A DNA stretch of 64,000 bases from Pipra filicauda. Lineage: Eukaryota > Chordata > Aves > Passeriformes > Pipridae. The DNA is taken from contig NW_024104424.1 in NCBI RefSeq assembly GCF_003945595.2, forward strand, positions 62,001-126,000, read 5' to 3'. The notes under the pieces are model-generated. The model searched no databases, was not told the origin of the DNA, and worked only from the letters and a program-made list of their open reading frames with translations. The position numbers and the translations under genes were made by a program. How positions within the stretch are numbered: the first letter of the stretch is position 1; the number at the start of each line of letters is the position of its first letter. Below, one piece after another: positions 35,241 through 46,400 of the stretch.

Positions 35241-37504
35241 GGTGGCTAAATGTGGACTTGAGGGATGGCTTGGGAGCTTCATTACCCATCTTTAGCCCCC
35301 AAGATTTGGAAAAGTTCATTTCCTAATGAAATGGAGGCAGTGTGTAGGGCATGGCAGGGGATGAGGGGAATTTCTGGCTTGAAACTCGATTCAAACACTG
35401 CGAGGCTCTGAAATGTTATCTGGGGGAAATTGAGAGTGAGAAATCCTGGGACAGGCTCGCTCCCAGGGATGCAGGAAAGGGCTTGTTGCTGTCAAGCAGC
35501 TTGGCTGGGGCCAGATGTGGCTCCAGCTGCAGGCCTGAGGACTTCCAGAAAATAATCTCCATTTTCACTGGACTTTCTTGACCCGTCTGAATGTGTCAGC
35601 CTGGAACTGCCCTCGGGCTGAGCAGGAGATGCCTCTTCCAAAGGATGTGAAAAATCTGGCAGCAGAAAGAAAAGAAACAACACTCCTCCATGATACAGAT
35701 GACTTTGCAGTCCATTAATTTTAAATAATGGGAGAAGGACATGAATTAATTCCCCTTGCTGCCCAAAATATCCTGTACCAGCTCCAGCCTCCAATGGCTG
35801 CTCTGAACTGGGGCTTTGCTGCTTGTCCCAACATTGCCAAAATGTCACCAGTTCTCTCCTGTCCACAGTGTTTCCTCCTGAGCTTTGAAAGCAGCTCCTC
35901 TCTTGCCGGCTATGGAAGTTTCTCACTTCCTAAGCTCTGCTCAGTTCCCTTTCATGGCAGCAGCATTTCCCTGCTCCTACTCTTCCATCCATCCCTCTTG
36001 TGTGCAGGTGGCTGGCAGCATTCCCAGCTCCTGGTGAAGCAAATCTTACTAGTCTCCCCCAAACTTTTGGGGATGCTTTGCTTGTTTATCTCAGGGTTAG
36101 TGTGGAGGGAGAAAAGAGCTGCCCTTGGATGTCCCCTGGACATAAAAGGATAGGAAGCAGGTGAATTGGAGTGTAGGTACTCCTCATGGAATACTCAGCA
36201 TTTGCTGGGGAGCAAGTCCTGACCCTGGGCAGACCAGATGTGCAGATAGAGAATACTGGGTTTGTTGGGATGTCTTTTTTTTTGAAGTTATAGATAATAC
36301 ACAGCAAACAACCTTTGGATTGCTCCAGGAAGCCTCAGCTCCAGGGAACTGCTGTGGTTTTCACTCGGGCTGTGTGTTCAAGGCACGAGGCTTTTGCAGT
36401 GGCTCCTGCTCTTCATTTTGCAAGAGCTTCCCCTTCTAAAAGTTAGGGTTTTTTCATTGGAGTTGCTGCATCTGTCGCTCACTGGAGCCACTCTGGCTCT
36501 GCCTGTTTCCTCCAGCTGCTCCAGGCACTGCCAAGTCTTACAACTCTGCTGAAGGACTCAGCACAGGTTCCGTGTTTTTCTCAATCTTCACTCCTGTCCA
36601 AGCAGCAGGACAGTACAGAGGAAGAACAAATATCAGGAAGGTATTTATGGTGTATAAAACCCCAAATCAGGCAAACTCTGGTTTGGGATCAGACTTATAT
36701 TGGCAGGTGTTTGTCCATAGAGCCAAGCACTGTCTGCAGCCTATGGAAAGGCAGGTGTCTCCTGGGGAACAGGCTCTTCATACTTCATTCATCATCTTAA
36801 CTCCTATCCAGGGGTTTTCAGCTGCTTGAGGCAGGGACTAATTCTCCGCCAAACACACAGGAGGTGTTGCTTAAATAGAAAATCCCCACTGAGGACACCA
36901 GATATGGCTTTTCTGTAGCACTCACCACATCTGCCCATCCCCATCAGGAGGATGTTCAGCATCTGGCACGAGGAGAGGGAGGGCTGACTTTTTTATTCAA
37001 TATCCTGCATAAAACCTTCCAGAGGAGGAGTAAAACCTGCAAAGCTGTGAGATCCTGTCCTGGCAAATGTCTCACACATCCCTGAGCTGAGCTGCTCTCA
37101 GACACAGCACAAGTGCCAGCACAAACTAACCCAGGGGTCACAAGGGCAGGAAGGGCAGGAGGTTTAATGGGATGCTGCTTGTGCACAGAATAGGATGCAT
37201 CCCATGAAAGCCTGGGAAGCAGCAGCAACACGGTTGAGCAGGGGGTGGTGGGGAGGGAGCAGACCCCGAGGGATCCATAGCCCTGGACAGTGTTTGAAAG
37301 CAAAACTGAGCAAGTGATTCATGGAATGATGCAATTCCCAGCCTCACTGCTTATGTAACTGCACAACACCTCCCTCGGCTGGAACCTCTGTCATTCCTTC
37401 CCTCTCCAATGCTGCTTTTGGGTGCTTTATGCTCTGCAAGGAAAAGTTACCCCAGCCCAGTGATGAGACTGCCTTGCAAGGATGCAGGAATGGAAGGAGA
37501 GCAG

Positions 37505-37998
37505 CACTGGGGAGAGTTTGGGGGTGCTGGGGGATGAAAAGCTGGATGTGCCATGTGCTCTGGCATCCAGAACCCCCCCATGCCCTGGGCTGATCCAGCA
37601 GGGCAGGGGGGAATTCTGCCCCTCTGCCCCTCGGGTGAGACCCCCCCTGCAGAGCTGCCTCCAGCCCTGGGAACAACAGCACAAAGACCTGGAGCTGCTG
37701 GAGAGAGTCCAGAGGAGGCCCCGGAGATGCTGCCAGGGCTGGAGCCCCTCTGCTCTGGAGCCAGGCTGGGAGAGCTGGGGGGGTTCACCTGGAGAAGGGA
37801 AGGCTCCAGGGAGAGCTGAGAGCCCCTGGCAGGGCCTAAAGGGGCTCCAGGAGAGCTGGAGAGGGACTGGGGACAAGGGATGGAGGGACTGCCAGAGGGA
37901 GGGGTTAGAGGGGATATTGGGAAGGAATTGTTATCTGTGAGGGTGGTGAGGCCCTGGCACAGGTTGCCCAGAGAAGCTGTGGCTGTCCCATCCACAGG
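37505..37998 (+). mobile_element. CR1 LINE, longer copy with a remnant of the ORF2 end
   Basis: The region GGGTGCTGGGGGATGAAAAG, then GAATTCTGCCCCTCTGCCCC, matches CR1 sequence upstream of the common 3' end. It then follows the usual order to GAAGCTGTGGCTGTCCCATC, where it stops. This explains the long open frames on both strands here. Confidence 0.88.
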
Positions 37999-39067
37999 GG
38001 ATGTTGTGAGAGGTCCCATCTCTTTTTGGTACCACCAGGTGAGCTCCAACTCCTTCACCACATCTGGAGCAGGTGAGGACCCTTCCAGGGAGGGCTCCAG
38101 CACCTGGCAGGGTGTGCTAAGGAGGGAGGGAGCTCTGTGGGACCTTGTCACAGAAATGGGGAGGAGGGTTTCATCCTTCCCAAGTCATGGGGGTCAGGGC
38201 TGGCAGGGACCTCTGGAGAGCAGCCAGTCCTGCCCTGTGCCAGAGTAGAGCTGAAGCCTCTCCCTCATGGCCTCTGTTTGCATGCCATGAGTTTCAACAC
38301 TAATTTTCCTCTTTCTTCTAATCTTTTAAATTGAAGTAACATTTTTCTTTGTATCTAACTTCTTCTAAGGTTTCTGGGATGTGTCATCGCAGCCCATTTC
38401 TCCTTACACAGAATCACTGAGCTGGGCTAATCTCATTTTCACTTTCTTTTTGCCAGTTGGTTCAAGACAGAAGCGGCTTTTTGAGCACATCTACGCATCC
38501 CTTTTTTCCTTCCTCAGTCTTTTCCTGGGAGGGCATGATGAGTATCCACTGTTCTTTCCTCCTGTTGTGTTATCAATCATCTTTGCCCCCACATTTTCCA
38601 AACCAGCTTCCCCTTTAACACAGGCACACTCATAAATACACACACTGACGCCATCTCAGCTTTACTGCCAGTGAATGAAAATTATCCTGCAGAAGGAAGA
38701 CAGATTAGGGAATATTTGCTGGCATTTCAACTCCCCTGCTGGGATTTAATTTGCTGTGTTACATTCACTGTTATTTACTCGTGCTCCGCTGAGCCCAGCG
38801 GGTGCTTTTCCTTGCTCAGCTCGCAGGAGCTGCCATTAATAAAGCCATTGGATAGATTGATGTCCTTGGGAATGGGACAGGATGCTGGTGGCACCGAGCC
38901 TGGTCCCCTGCTGTGGCAGCCAGGACTATTGTGCAGGTCCCAGAGAAGCTGGGAGAGGTTTGGAGGGATTTCTGCTGCCCCGATGTCAAGGAAAGGGCAG
39001 CGTGGGGAGAAGTGGAGCATCTTAATCTGTGCTGCAAAGGTCTGTGAGATTATCTCAGATATGGGCA

Positions 39068-39332
39068 TGGAGTGACAGGACTTCCCACTGCCAGAGGGCA
39101 GGGTTAGAGGGGATATTGGGAAGAAATCCTTCCCCATGAGGGTGGGGAGGCCCTGGCACAGGCTGCCCAGAGAAGCTGTGGCTGCCCCATCCCTGGAAGT
39201 GTCCAAGGCCAGGTTGGACAGGGCTTGGAGCAACCTGGGCTAGTGGAAGGTGTCCCTGCCCATGGCAGGGGGTGGAACTGGGTGGGCTTTCAGGTCCCTT
39301 CCAGCCCAAACCAATGTGGAATTCTGTGATCT
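39068..39332 (+). mobile_element. CR1 LINE 3' end
   Basis: TTCCCACTGCCAGAGGGCAG to CCAGCCCAAACCAATGTGG and TTCTGTGAT. Confidence 0.93.
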
Positions 39333-40320
39333 TTCATCAGTCCTCTCTCTCTGCTCTTCCGTAACGTTACTTTTCCTTTTGACATAATTTTTTTCAGCAT
39401 AACTTTTTTGATATACATTTGGAAAAGCCCTGCTGGGAGGGGTACCAGGGTGGTGGTGGGTGGTTGGACTGAGGTTACATCCAATCCCTCTTTTCCATCT
39501 GTGTTTATGTCCCCAGGCTCTGCACAGATGGGGGTTATTCCCCTGCTCTGCCACTTTGCAGGTCCCCGGGAGCAGTGAGGAAATGTCAGGCAAGCAAGGC
39601 TGGAATTAATGGCAATGTTTTATGGCATTACTTGGTGTGGGGCTGAGCTGCTGCCCCTCCAAGCTGAGTTCCCTGTGCCCACTCCATCCTGGGTTTGTCA
39701 TGCCAGGCCCTCCCTGCCTTTCTGAGGGGTGCAGTGACCCAAGACAGAAGCAGGGAGAAAACAGTGTTTGAGGACAAATTCTTCACCAGCTGATGGATGT
39801 GCAGCATCAGGCACCTTTGCTGTCTGAACAACCATCCATCCATCACCTTCCCTGGGGTATCTGAGCACAGCCTGTGTGTAGCTGCCACCAAGCCCCTGCA
39901 GTGAGAACATCAGAGGTGACCCCTGGTGAAACCTAGCCACCTGTGCACCCCACCAGGCTCCCAAACACACCAGGTGGGCATGGAAAGTCTCTCTTTGTTT
40001 TATGGGAGTTTATTTCACCAGAGAGTTCCCTTGCAGGTGCACAAGGAGGCAATATTCTGCTCCATCAGGGTGCAGCACTGGTTTCCAAGGGCTTTGTGTC
40101 AGAGTCAGGGACACCACTCGCTGTCACAGACCCTGCCACCCCTACCTGTCACCCTGTGTCCCACCCTACACTAGGCTCTCCGTGTCTGTGTCTCCCTAAA
40201 AAACCAATTTCACGCTCCTGTGATCTGGGGGAGAAGAGGTGAGAGACACCACTGAGAGCTCTGAGACAGCAGTGTTTGGTGTTAGAAATACCTGGCTGGG
40301 CTGGGGTGGCACCTCTGCCC

Positions 40321-40349
40321 TGTACATGAGGGAATATCCCTCATGTACA
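40321..40349. repeat. Perfect palindrome, 13-bp arms
   Basis: TGTACATGAGGGA, a three-base centre ATA, then the exact reverse complement. No gene context. Confidence 0.85.
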
Positions 40350-42782
40350 TATCCTTTCCCATCTGTGTCTGCCAGAGCCTGGACCAGGGCCAGCTCCCTC
40401 CTCGTGGTGCCTCAGACACCCAAAAAGGCTTTGCAAAATGCCTCAGCCTTGGGAAAAGTCAGTCCCTGCTGTCCCAACCCACAGCCTCTGCCTGGCCCAG
40501 TTCCCCTCCTGCTCCCCAAACCCTTCTGACAGGTAGATGGGCTCAGATCTATTCCCTGACTTGTTCCTGGGGAAGTTGAGGCACAAAGATGGGAAGTAGC
40601 TGGCTGTGGAGCTGAGGTTGGGAAGTGGGTGCTGTTGGTCCTGGTCCTGCAGGGCAGGTCTGGGAGTGTGTCTGGGTCAGGGTCTCTGGTATCCAGGGAT
40701 GTCACTCTGGGATTGGCTATTTCTCACCTTTTCCCATGCTCCATGGCAAACATGCTGGGATGCCTGGAGAAAGGCAGGAATAGCAATTCCCACTGTGTAT
40801 CTTCCTTTTTAGAGTGTTGGAGGACACCTGGGCCATCAGGGAGCTGAGGGCTGCAGATCTGATACAGGCAGGTGTGTCCCCCCCAGTCCCCTTGGTTTTG
40901 CTCTTTCTGCTCTCTCCTTCCTCTGACCTGAGGATATCTTCTGGGATTTGCCATCTGGTCCCTCCTTTTCCTCCTTCCCCAGCCCACAGCACTAATCCTG
41001 TTCTACCTCCTTCCTGCAGAGGAGCAGATTCACTCACATCTCTTGACCTTACCTGGGAGAAATTGCATTGAACAAAAATTATCCTTCTTTCCATCCAGAG
41101 CTGGAGAAAAACGTGGCTCATGCCAAGCCAATGCCATTCCCAGAGGGTGCTGCCACATCTGGGCTCGATCCAGCCACAGGGAACTCAGACTGACCTGAGT
41201 GTGCTGTTCTCTTCATGCAACTTTTTTTTTAAATCAATTAAATCTTATCTGGCTTTTTGTTTGATCTGCTCATTGTCCTCTGTGCTGGATCAAAGTACTT
41301 TTCCTCCTGTTCTTTAAGGAGTGTTGTGGATGAATAGATTTAATAGGTTTATTCTCGTTCTGAACTGCTGGCAAAGCTCTGCAGCATTTGAAATCCCTGC
41401 TGAGCTTTTCCCCTCGGGGCTCAGCCACATTCCCTCTTCCACAGGTAATATGGGAGCAGGACAACTCACTGGAGTGAGGTGAAGGTGTGGATGGTGGGAT
41501 GGAGCCAGACCTGGCTGTGCCTCCTTGGCTGCTGACAGGTGGTGCAGGTTGTCATTAATCCAAAGGCCATCCCTGGGGAAAGAAGAACTGAGTTCCTCCA
41601 CAGCAGTGTGGGAAATTTGGAGACATTCTGGTGCACAGCAAAGGGTGAGGGGCTTTTACCCCCTGCTTGGGCAGGGATTAGTGAAAACGTTTCTACTGGT
41701 GCTTTCTAGAATTTTCTTCTCCCAAGAAGACTCTGAAAGCTGATTATGGAAGAGCTTGGACTAATCCCAGTGTTAAAGGATGGGTTAAAGGATGCACACA
41801 TTTAAAGCAGGACCTGGAAAGGATGGGCAGGAGGACTAAAATACTCCAACACCCCGTGGGATTTGTGGTTTGCAGGTCTAACTAAATGCATGTTTGGTGA
41901 GGAGGGCTGGCAAAGCCATTAACACAGTTAAACCAGGGCATTAATCCTACAGTGGTTCCCAACTCCATGAACGTGGAAATCTAGGCTTAGGCTCCTCTTG
42001 GTTTCCTCCCTGTGGTTTTCCACCCTTTTCCTCCCCACTGTGTCACCCCTGAGCTTTTGAGGGGCTCAGTGGCTGTAAATAATTCCTCCCAGCCCTGCTC
42101 CAGAGTCAGGATATCAGACCCCGTGGGCTGGAGACAGGCAGGTGCTTTTGCTCCAGCACTGCTGAACCCTCCAGAGGTTCAGGAGAGCTTTTTGTGGCTG
42201 CTTTAATTTATGATCAAATTTACTTTATTGATCCCCACCTCGGATTTTGTTGCAGCAATATCTCTGGAAATCGGGCTGAGGGCAGCAATTGCTTTTTGCA
42301 GAAGATGCTGTGGAGCTTGTAACTCAGGGATGAGCAGGGCCCCTCTGGAATTTACCTCTCCTGTGCGCTGTGCTTAAGGGTTTATAAACACCACAGTTAA
42401 GACAGTCTCCTCCTGCTAGAATTTACATCAACCCCTGCATTTTTTAATTTGTTTGAGGCTACGGGTCCTCGCTCCTTTGCTTCCCATCATGGGGGAAATG
42501 GAATTACACGAAATAATAATGGAAAGCCTTTCACCCCATTTGCCTTGGCGCTTGCAGAGATGAAAACATCTATTACAGTGTGCTGAATTTAAAGCCTAAT
42601 GGCTTCAGCGTGCCTCCAAACAATGCAGCTTCCTGAGTGGGAAGCCTAAAATCCCAACAAAGACATCATGGGCCACTCAGGAAAGAAGGAGTGGGGGTTC
42701 AGAGAGAAGGGAAGGAGGTAAACAGTGCGGGGAGGGGGGTGGGGTGGCTTCCCACCCTCTTTCTTTCCATTGTTAAATTTAG

Positions 42783-43038
42783 GTGCCCGTTTCTCCAGCC
42801 CATTTGCACCCCTCAATGCTCTTTTCCCCTTGGATGCCTATTTCTCCAGCCCATTTGCTCTCTCAGTGCCCGTTTCTCCCTCCCTTTGAGATCCCTCTGG
42901 ATGCCCGTTTTTCCAGCCCGTTAAGGTCCCTCAATGTCCATTTCTCCACCCCTTTGAGATCTCTCTGGATTCCCCTTTCTCCAGCCCACTGAGATCCCTC
43001 AGTGCCCATTTCTCCAGCCTGTTGAGGTCCCTCTGGAT
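42783..43038 (+). repeat. Minisatellite, 33-35 bp units of two alternating types
   Basis: Eight units (one shortened) of the form TGCCCATTTCTCCAGCCC plus TGAGATCCCTC. Alternate units end CTCAG or CTCAA (33 bp) and CTCTGGA (35 bp), giving a higher-order period of about 68 bp. The sequence that follows (GATGGCAGCACAACCATC, CTGCACTCTGCCCC, CACCCAGGTCTTC) looks like a dispersed avian repeat, so the array probably grew from a unit inside it. It lies 380 bp before the SLCO2B1 start codon. Confidence 0.85.
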
Positions 43039-43408
43039 GGCAGCACAACCATCAGCTTTGCCAGTTGCTCCTCCCAGTCTTTTTTTCTGCTGCCATCTGC
43101 ACTCTGCCCCCTCACCCAGGTCTTCGATAAGGATGTCAGATTATCCCAGATAATGTTTATACATATTGTCCTTGGTTCTGTGGCACAGCATGTAACCTCC
43201 CAGGCCTCCTGGTGATCAATGTTTTGCAGGGCTGCTTTGTTGCTTTGCGGGAGCAAAGTGCTCCGAGAGAATGAAACCCAGGAATAATTAGTACTTTCTT
43301 GTGCTCGTTGTGTGGGTGTTCACAGAGCACAACAACATCTTGCCGTGCTGAGCAAGGGCAGTTCAGGCAGAGGAACTGAGCATTGTGCTGGATGATTTAT
43401 TTTGGCAG

Positions 43409-43499
43409 GCCTGGCAGGATGACAAGCACAGCTACCAAGAGCAGCTACGCGGATCCGACGCGGAAAACACTCTGCGGGAGCCCATTCCTCAGTATCAAG
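43409..43499 (+). CDS. SLCO2B1: SLCO2B1 first coding exon (start codon, N-terminus)
   Basis: Encodes 27 residues from ATG 43419 to the Lys before TM1, ending PFLSIK and then donor GTAAAT at 43500 (phase 0). An acceptor-like TTTTGGCAG ends at 43408, so about 10 bases of 5' UTR precede the ATG. A stop at 43377 closes the frame upstream. An in-frame ATG at 43392 lies before that acceptor and would be used only if the exon began earlier. The peptide is rich in Ser, Thr and Lys, as expected for the cytoplasmic tail. The ending SPFLSIK followed by FFVFCHG matches human SVFHNIK followed by LFVLCHS. Any upstream non-coding first exon was not found. Confidence 0.82.
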
Positions 43500-46400
43500 G
43501 TAAATGTGCTTCCTATAATTATCCTGCTTTCTGCAATACCCCCTTGGATCACTGGCCTGGCAAAGAGGAGTTTGGTTTTCTGCAGAAGGCATTGAGAGGG
43601 TTCCTGATTACCAAGTGTATTTGGAAAGTTTTCCATGTGCTTCCGTTGGCTTTCCATGTGCTTGTGGCAGAAGCACCGTTTGAGGTGGAACCGTCTCCAT
43701 CCAAGAGCAAGTGGTGGGACAGCAAGGCTGAAATGCATATTTAACTTCCAGGTTCTGCAGAACTTCATGGAATCACAGAATGATTTGGGTTGGGTGGGAC
43801 CTTAAAGCTGATCTTTATGGACAGGGACACCTTCCACTAGCCCAGGTTGCTCCAACCTGACCTTGGACACTTCCAGGGATGGGGCAGCCACAGCTTCTCT
43901 GGGCAACCTGGGCCAGGGCCTCCCCACCCTCCCAGCCAAGAATTCCTTCCCAGTATCCCATCTAACCCTGCCCTGTGCCAGATGGAAACCATTCTCAAAG
44001 TGTTATGCCCTCCTGGACTCAGTGCAACCTCAGGTCCTCCAGGTGAGTGTTTGAAGAGCTCTGCAGAACTACAGGCTGGACCTGGGGTGGCTCCCCCTGT
44101 GCTGCAGCATCTGCTTTGTTCCCTTTTGGCTCAATAATTGCATTTATCAGTAATTAACAACATTAATTAACTGGTACATTCAGTGTAGTTGGAGCCAATT
44201 ACCTGGCTCGTTAGAGAGTCTCACCAGCCTGTAGAGCAAAAGACGACAGCTGGTGTTAAAGGCTTAAAATGTCTCTTAAGTGAGACTTGTTTTCACCCCC
44301 AAGGCAGAGCTGACCATGCATTATCCTCACACAATTATGCTCAGCACAGGATGTTTTCCCCAGATCTCTTGGTTTTTTTTCAAGAACTTAGGTCACCCTG
44401 TCCGGTTTCTAAATGACTTCCTCAGAAAACAAAACTTCCAGTGCAGGGTTTCAATGGCTCTTGCAGAAACACAAAACCATTGCACAATGTGGTTTATGTG
44501 TTTGAAGTGGCTGGAGGGCCAAAAATCACAGCACTGCAGTTTGTATATGTATTTATATCTCCAGAGAGTGTGTCACAAAAAACTAGTTGCCACGTGTCAA
44601 AAGGCAATTGAAGGGCATAACTAAAAACTGGCTTGTTTTGGCTTCAAGGAGCATTAAAATTTAGATAAGATGTTGGGAAGGAATTGGCTGTGAGGGTGGT
44701 GAGGCCCTGGCACAGGTTGCCCAGAGAAGCTGTGGCTGCCCCATCCCTGGAAGTGTCCAAAACCAGGCTGGATGAGGCTTGGAGCAACCTGGGCTAGTGG
44801 AAGGTCTCCAGGGATTAGAAGTGGATGATCTTTAAGGTCGCTTCCAACTACACACCCAACCAAGCTGGTTTGGATTAAACTGAAACAGGCTGGTTCCTCC
44901 CAGCCCCGTTTTCTGTAAGCACAGCACAGTGCACAGGGGTTTACCATGTGCTAAGGCACAAAACCCTTCCTTAAAATAGCAGCCAAAGTCTCCCAAACAC
45001 ATGGAAACAGCGTGACAGGGACTTCCCTGTGTCAGCTGGGGCAGGACAGTGTGTGCAGCTTTCAGAGCCCTCACTGGGACCATTTGTTGCCAAACCGCAC
45101 AACCAACCCTGGAAAGACATGTAACCTTTGTAGAAAGGTTTTTTTGGACCACCAAGAGAGAGGAGATGTTGGTATTTAGTCCCCAGGTCTGCAGTTTCCT
45201 GGCTGCGTTGGATGGAGTGTGTTCCTCTGTTCTCTTAACACTGTGGGGTGGGAGCAGCAACACCTCAGCAACGTGGTGCAAGGCTTAGCAGAGCAAAGCC
45301 AGCAAGAATACATTAAGCATCTAGAAAAGTAGAAAAGCGGCAAATCTGATCAGAGAAGCTCCTCCTTAGACGTGTAGCAGAGCAGAAATGCACTTTTCCC
45401 AGAGCTGGTTGTGGCGGGTGTGGACAACGGAGGAGGTTGCTCTGCACCCTGGCACTGCAAGGGGATTATTTTTGGTACCAAGCACCCCCTGTCCCTGGTT
45501 CAGGTGTTTGGTGTTACCTCAACACAGGCTCTTCTATTAATGTTTCACAGATGTTTATTTTAAAGAGCCATTGCAAAACCTCTCCCTTCCTTCCTCCTCA
45601 GCCTACGGAAGTGCTCCTGTGGATTCTCCGAGTTGTTTTAATTCTGCTGATGTAGAGGGGAGATGTTACAAGCATGTCCTGGCCTTTCCATAGGAAACAG
45701 GTGCCAGACAGCTGAACTTGGGGTTGTTTCTGGGACCACTCAGCTCTGGGGCTGCTCCTGGATTTGTTGTGCTGTGAGGACACAGCACGTGGGAAAAGGC
45801 TGGTGCTTGCAGACCCAGGTCAGCTGCCGGGCCAGCCCATCAGACCCAGGCCAGCCCCACCAGTCCAGCAGACCTAAAGTCCACAAGTCTGTCCTTTCTT
45901 TCCCTGGCAGAAGAGCAGCTGTGCTGTGGTCTGATGGCTGACAGCAAACAGCCCCTGGAGCCAGAACTGGGGGCCTTGCCTGGTGCTGACCCCAACCCAC
46001 TGCAGGGCCCTCTCTCTTTTCTGTGCTTTACTCTGACTAGATGAGAGGAAAAAACACCAGATTCCCAACCCCTTTTGACCTCTTGAGCTGCAGAGGATGT
46101 GGGGCAGTGGTGGGCAGCTGCTGGGCTGATGTAAACCAGCATGATTTGAAGGTCTTGGATTTGGATACACATTGGGCTGTGTGCTGTGGATGTCTGGAAT
46201 AAATGAATCTGGCTTCAACCTTTCCATTCTGACCTCATGTATTCAGGAAACAGAGCCTGGACAAAGCCAGTGTCTCGTAGGAATATAGGAGTTTTGGCAA
46301 AGCTGGCTCTGGGGAAGCTTTCCTTTGGCTGGGTGACACTTTCCTGGTCTGCACACGTTGCACCCATCAGTGGTGACATGAGCCTGGAAGGGGGGAGGTC

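Larger units (their letters stand above)
35241..42782. other. Non-coding, probable SLCO2B1 upstream or 5' UTR intron
   Basis: CR1 copies at 37505 and 39068 and a palindrome at 40321. If the CpG-rich block at 34-35 kb is the promoter, this would be the first intron. Confidence 0.4.

Noticed and set aside
37447..38151. 234-codon minus-strand open frame
   Set aside because: Overlaps a CR1 copy read on its opposite strand; the same Pro/Ser-rich peptide recurs at every CR1 in the window.
43040..43256. Minus-strand coding sequence next to the minisatellite
   Set aside because: The DNA looks like part of a dispersed avian repeat; the open frame has no independent support.
43438..43768. Out-of-frame ORFs across the first coding exon
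   Set aside because: Only the frame giving SPFLSIK continues into TM1 at the exon 2 junction.
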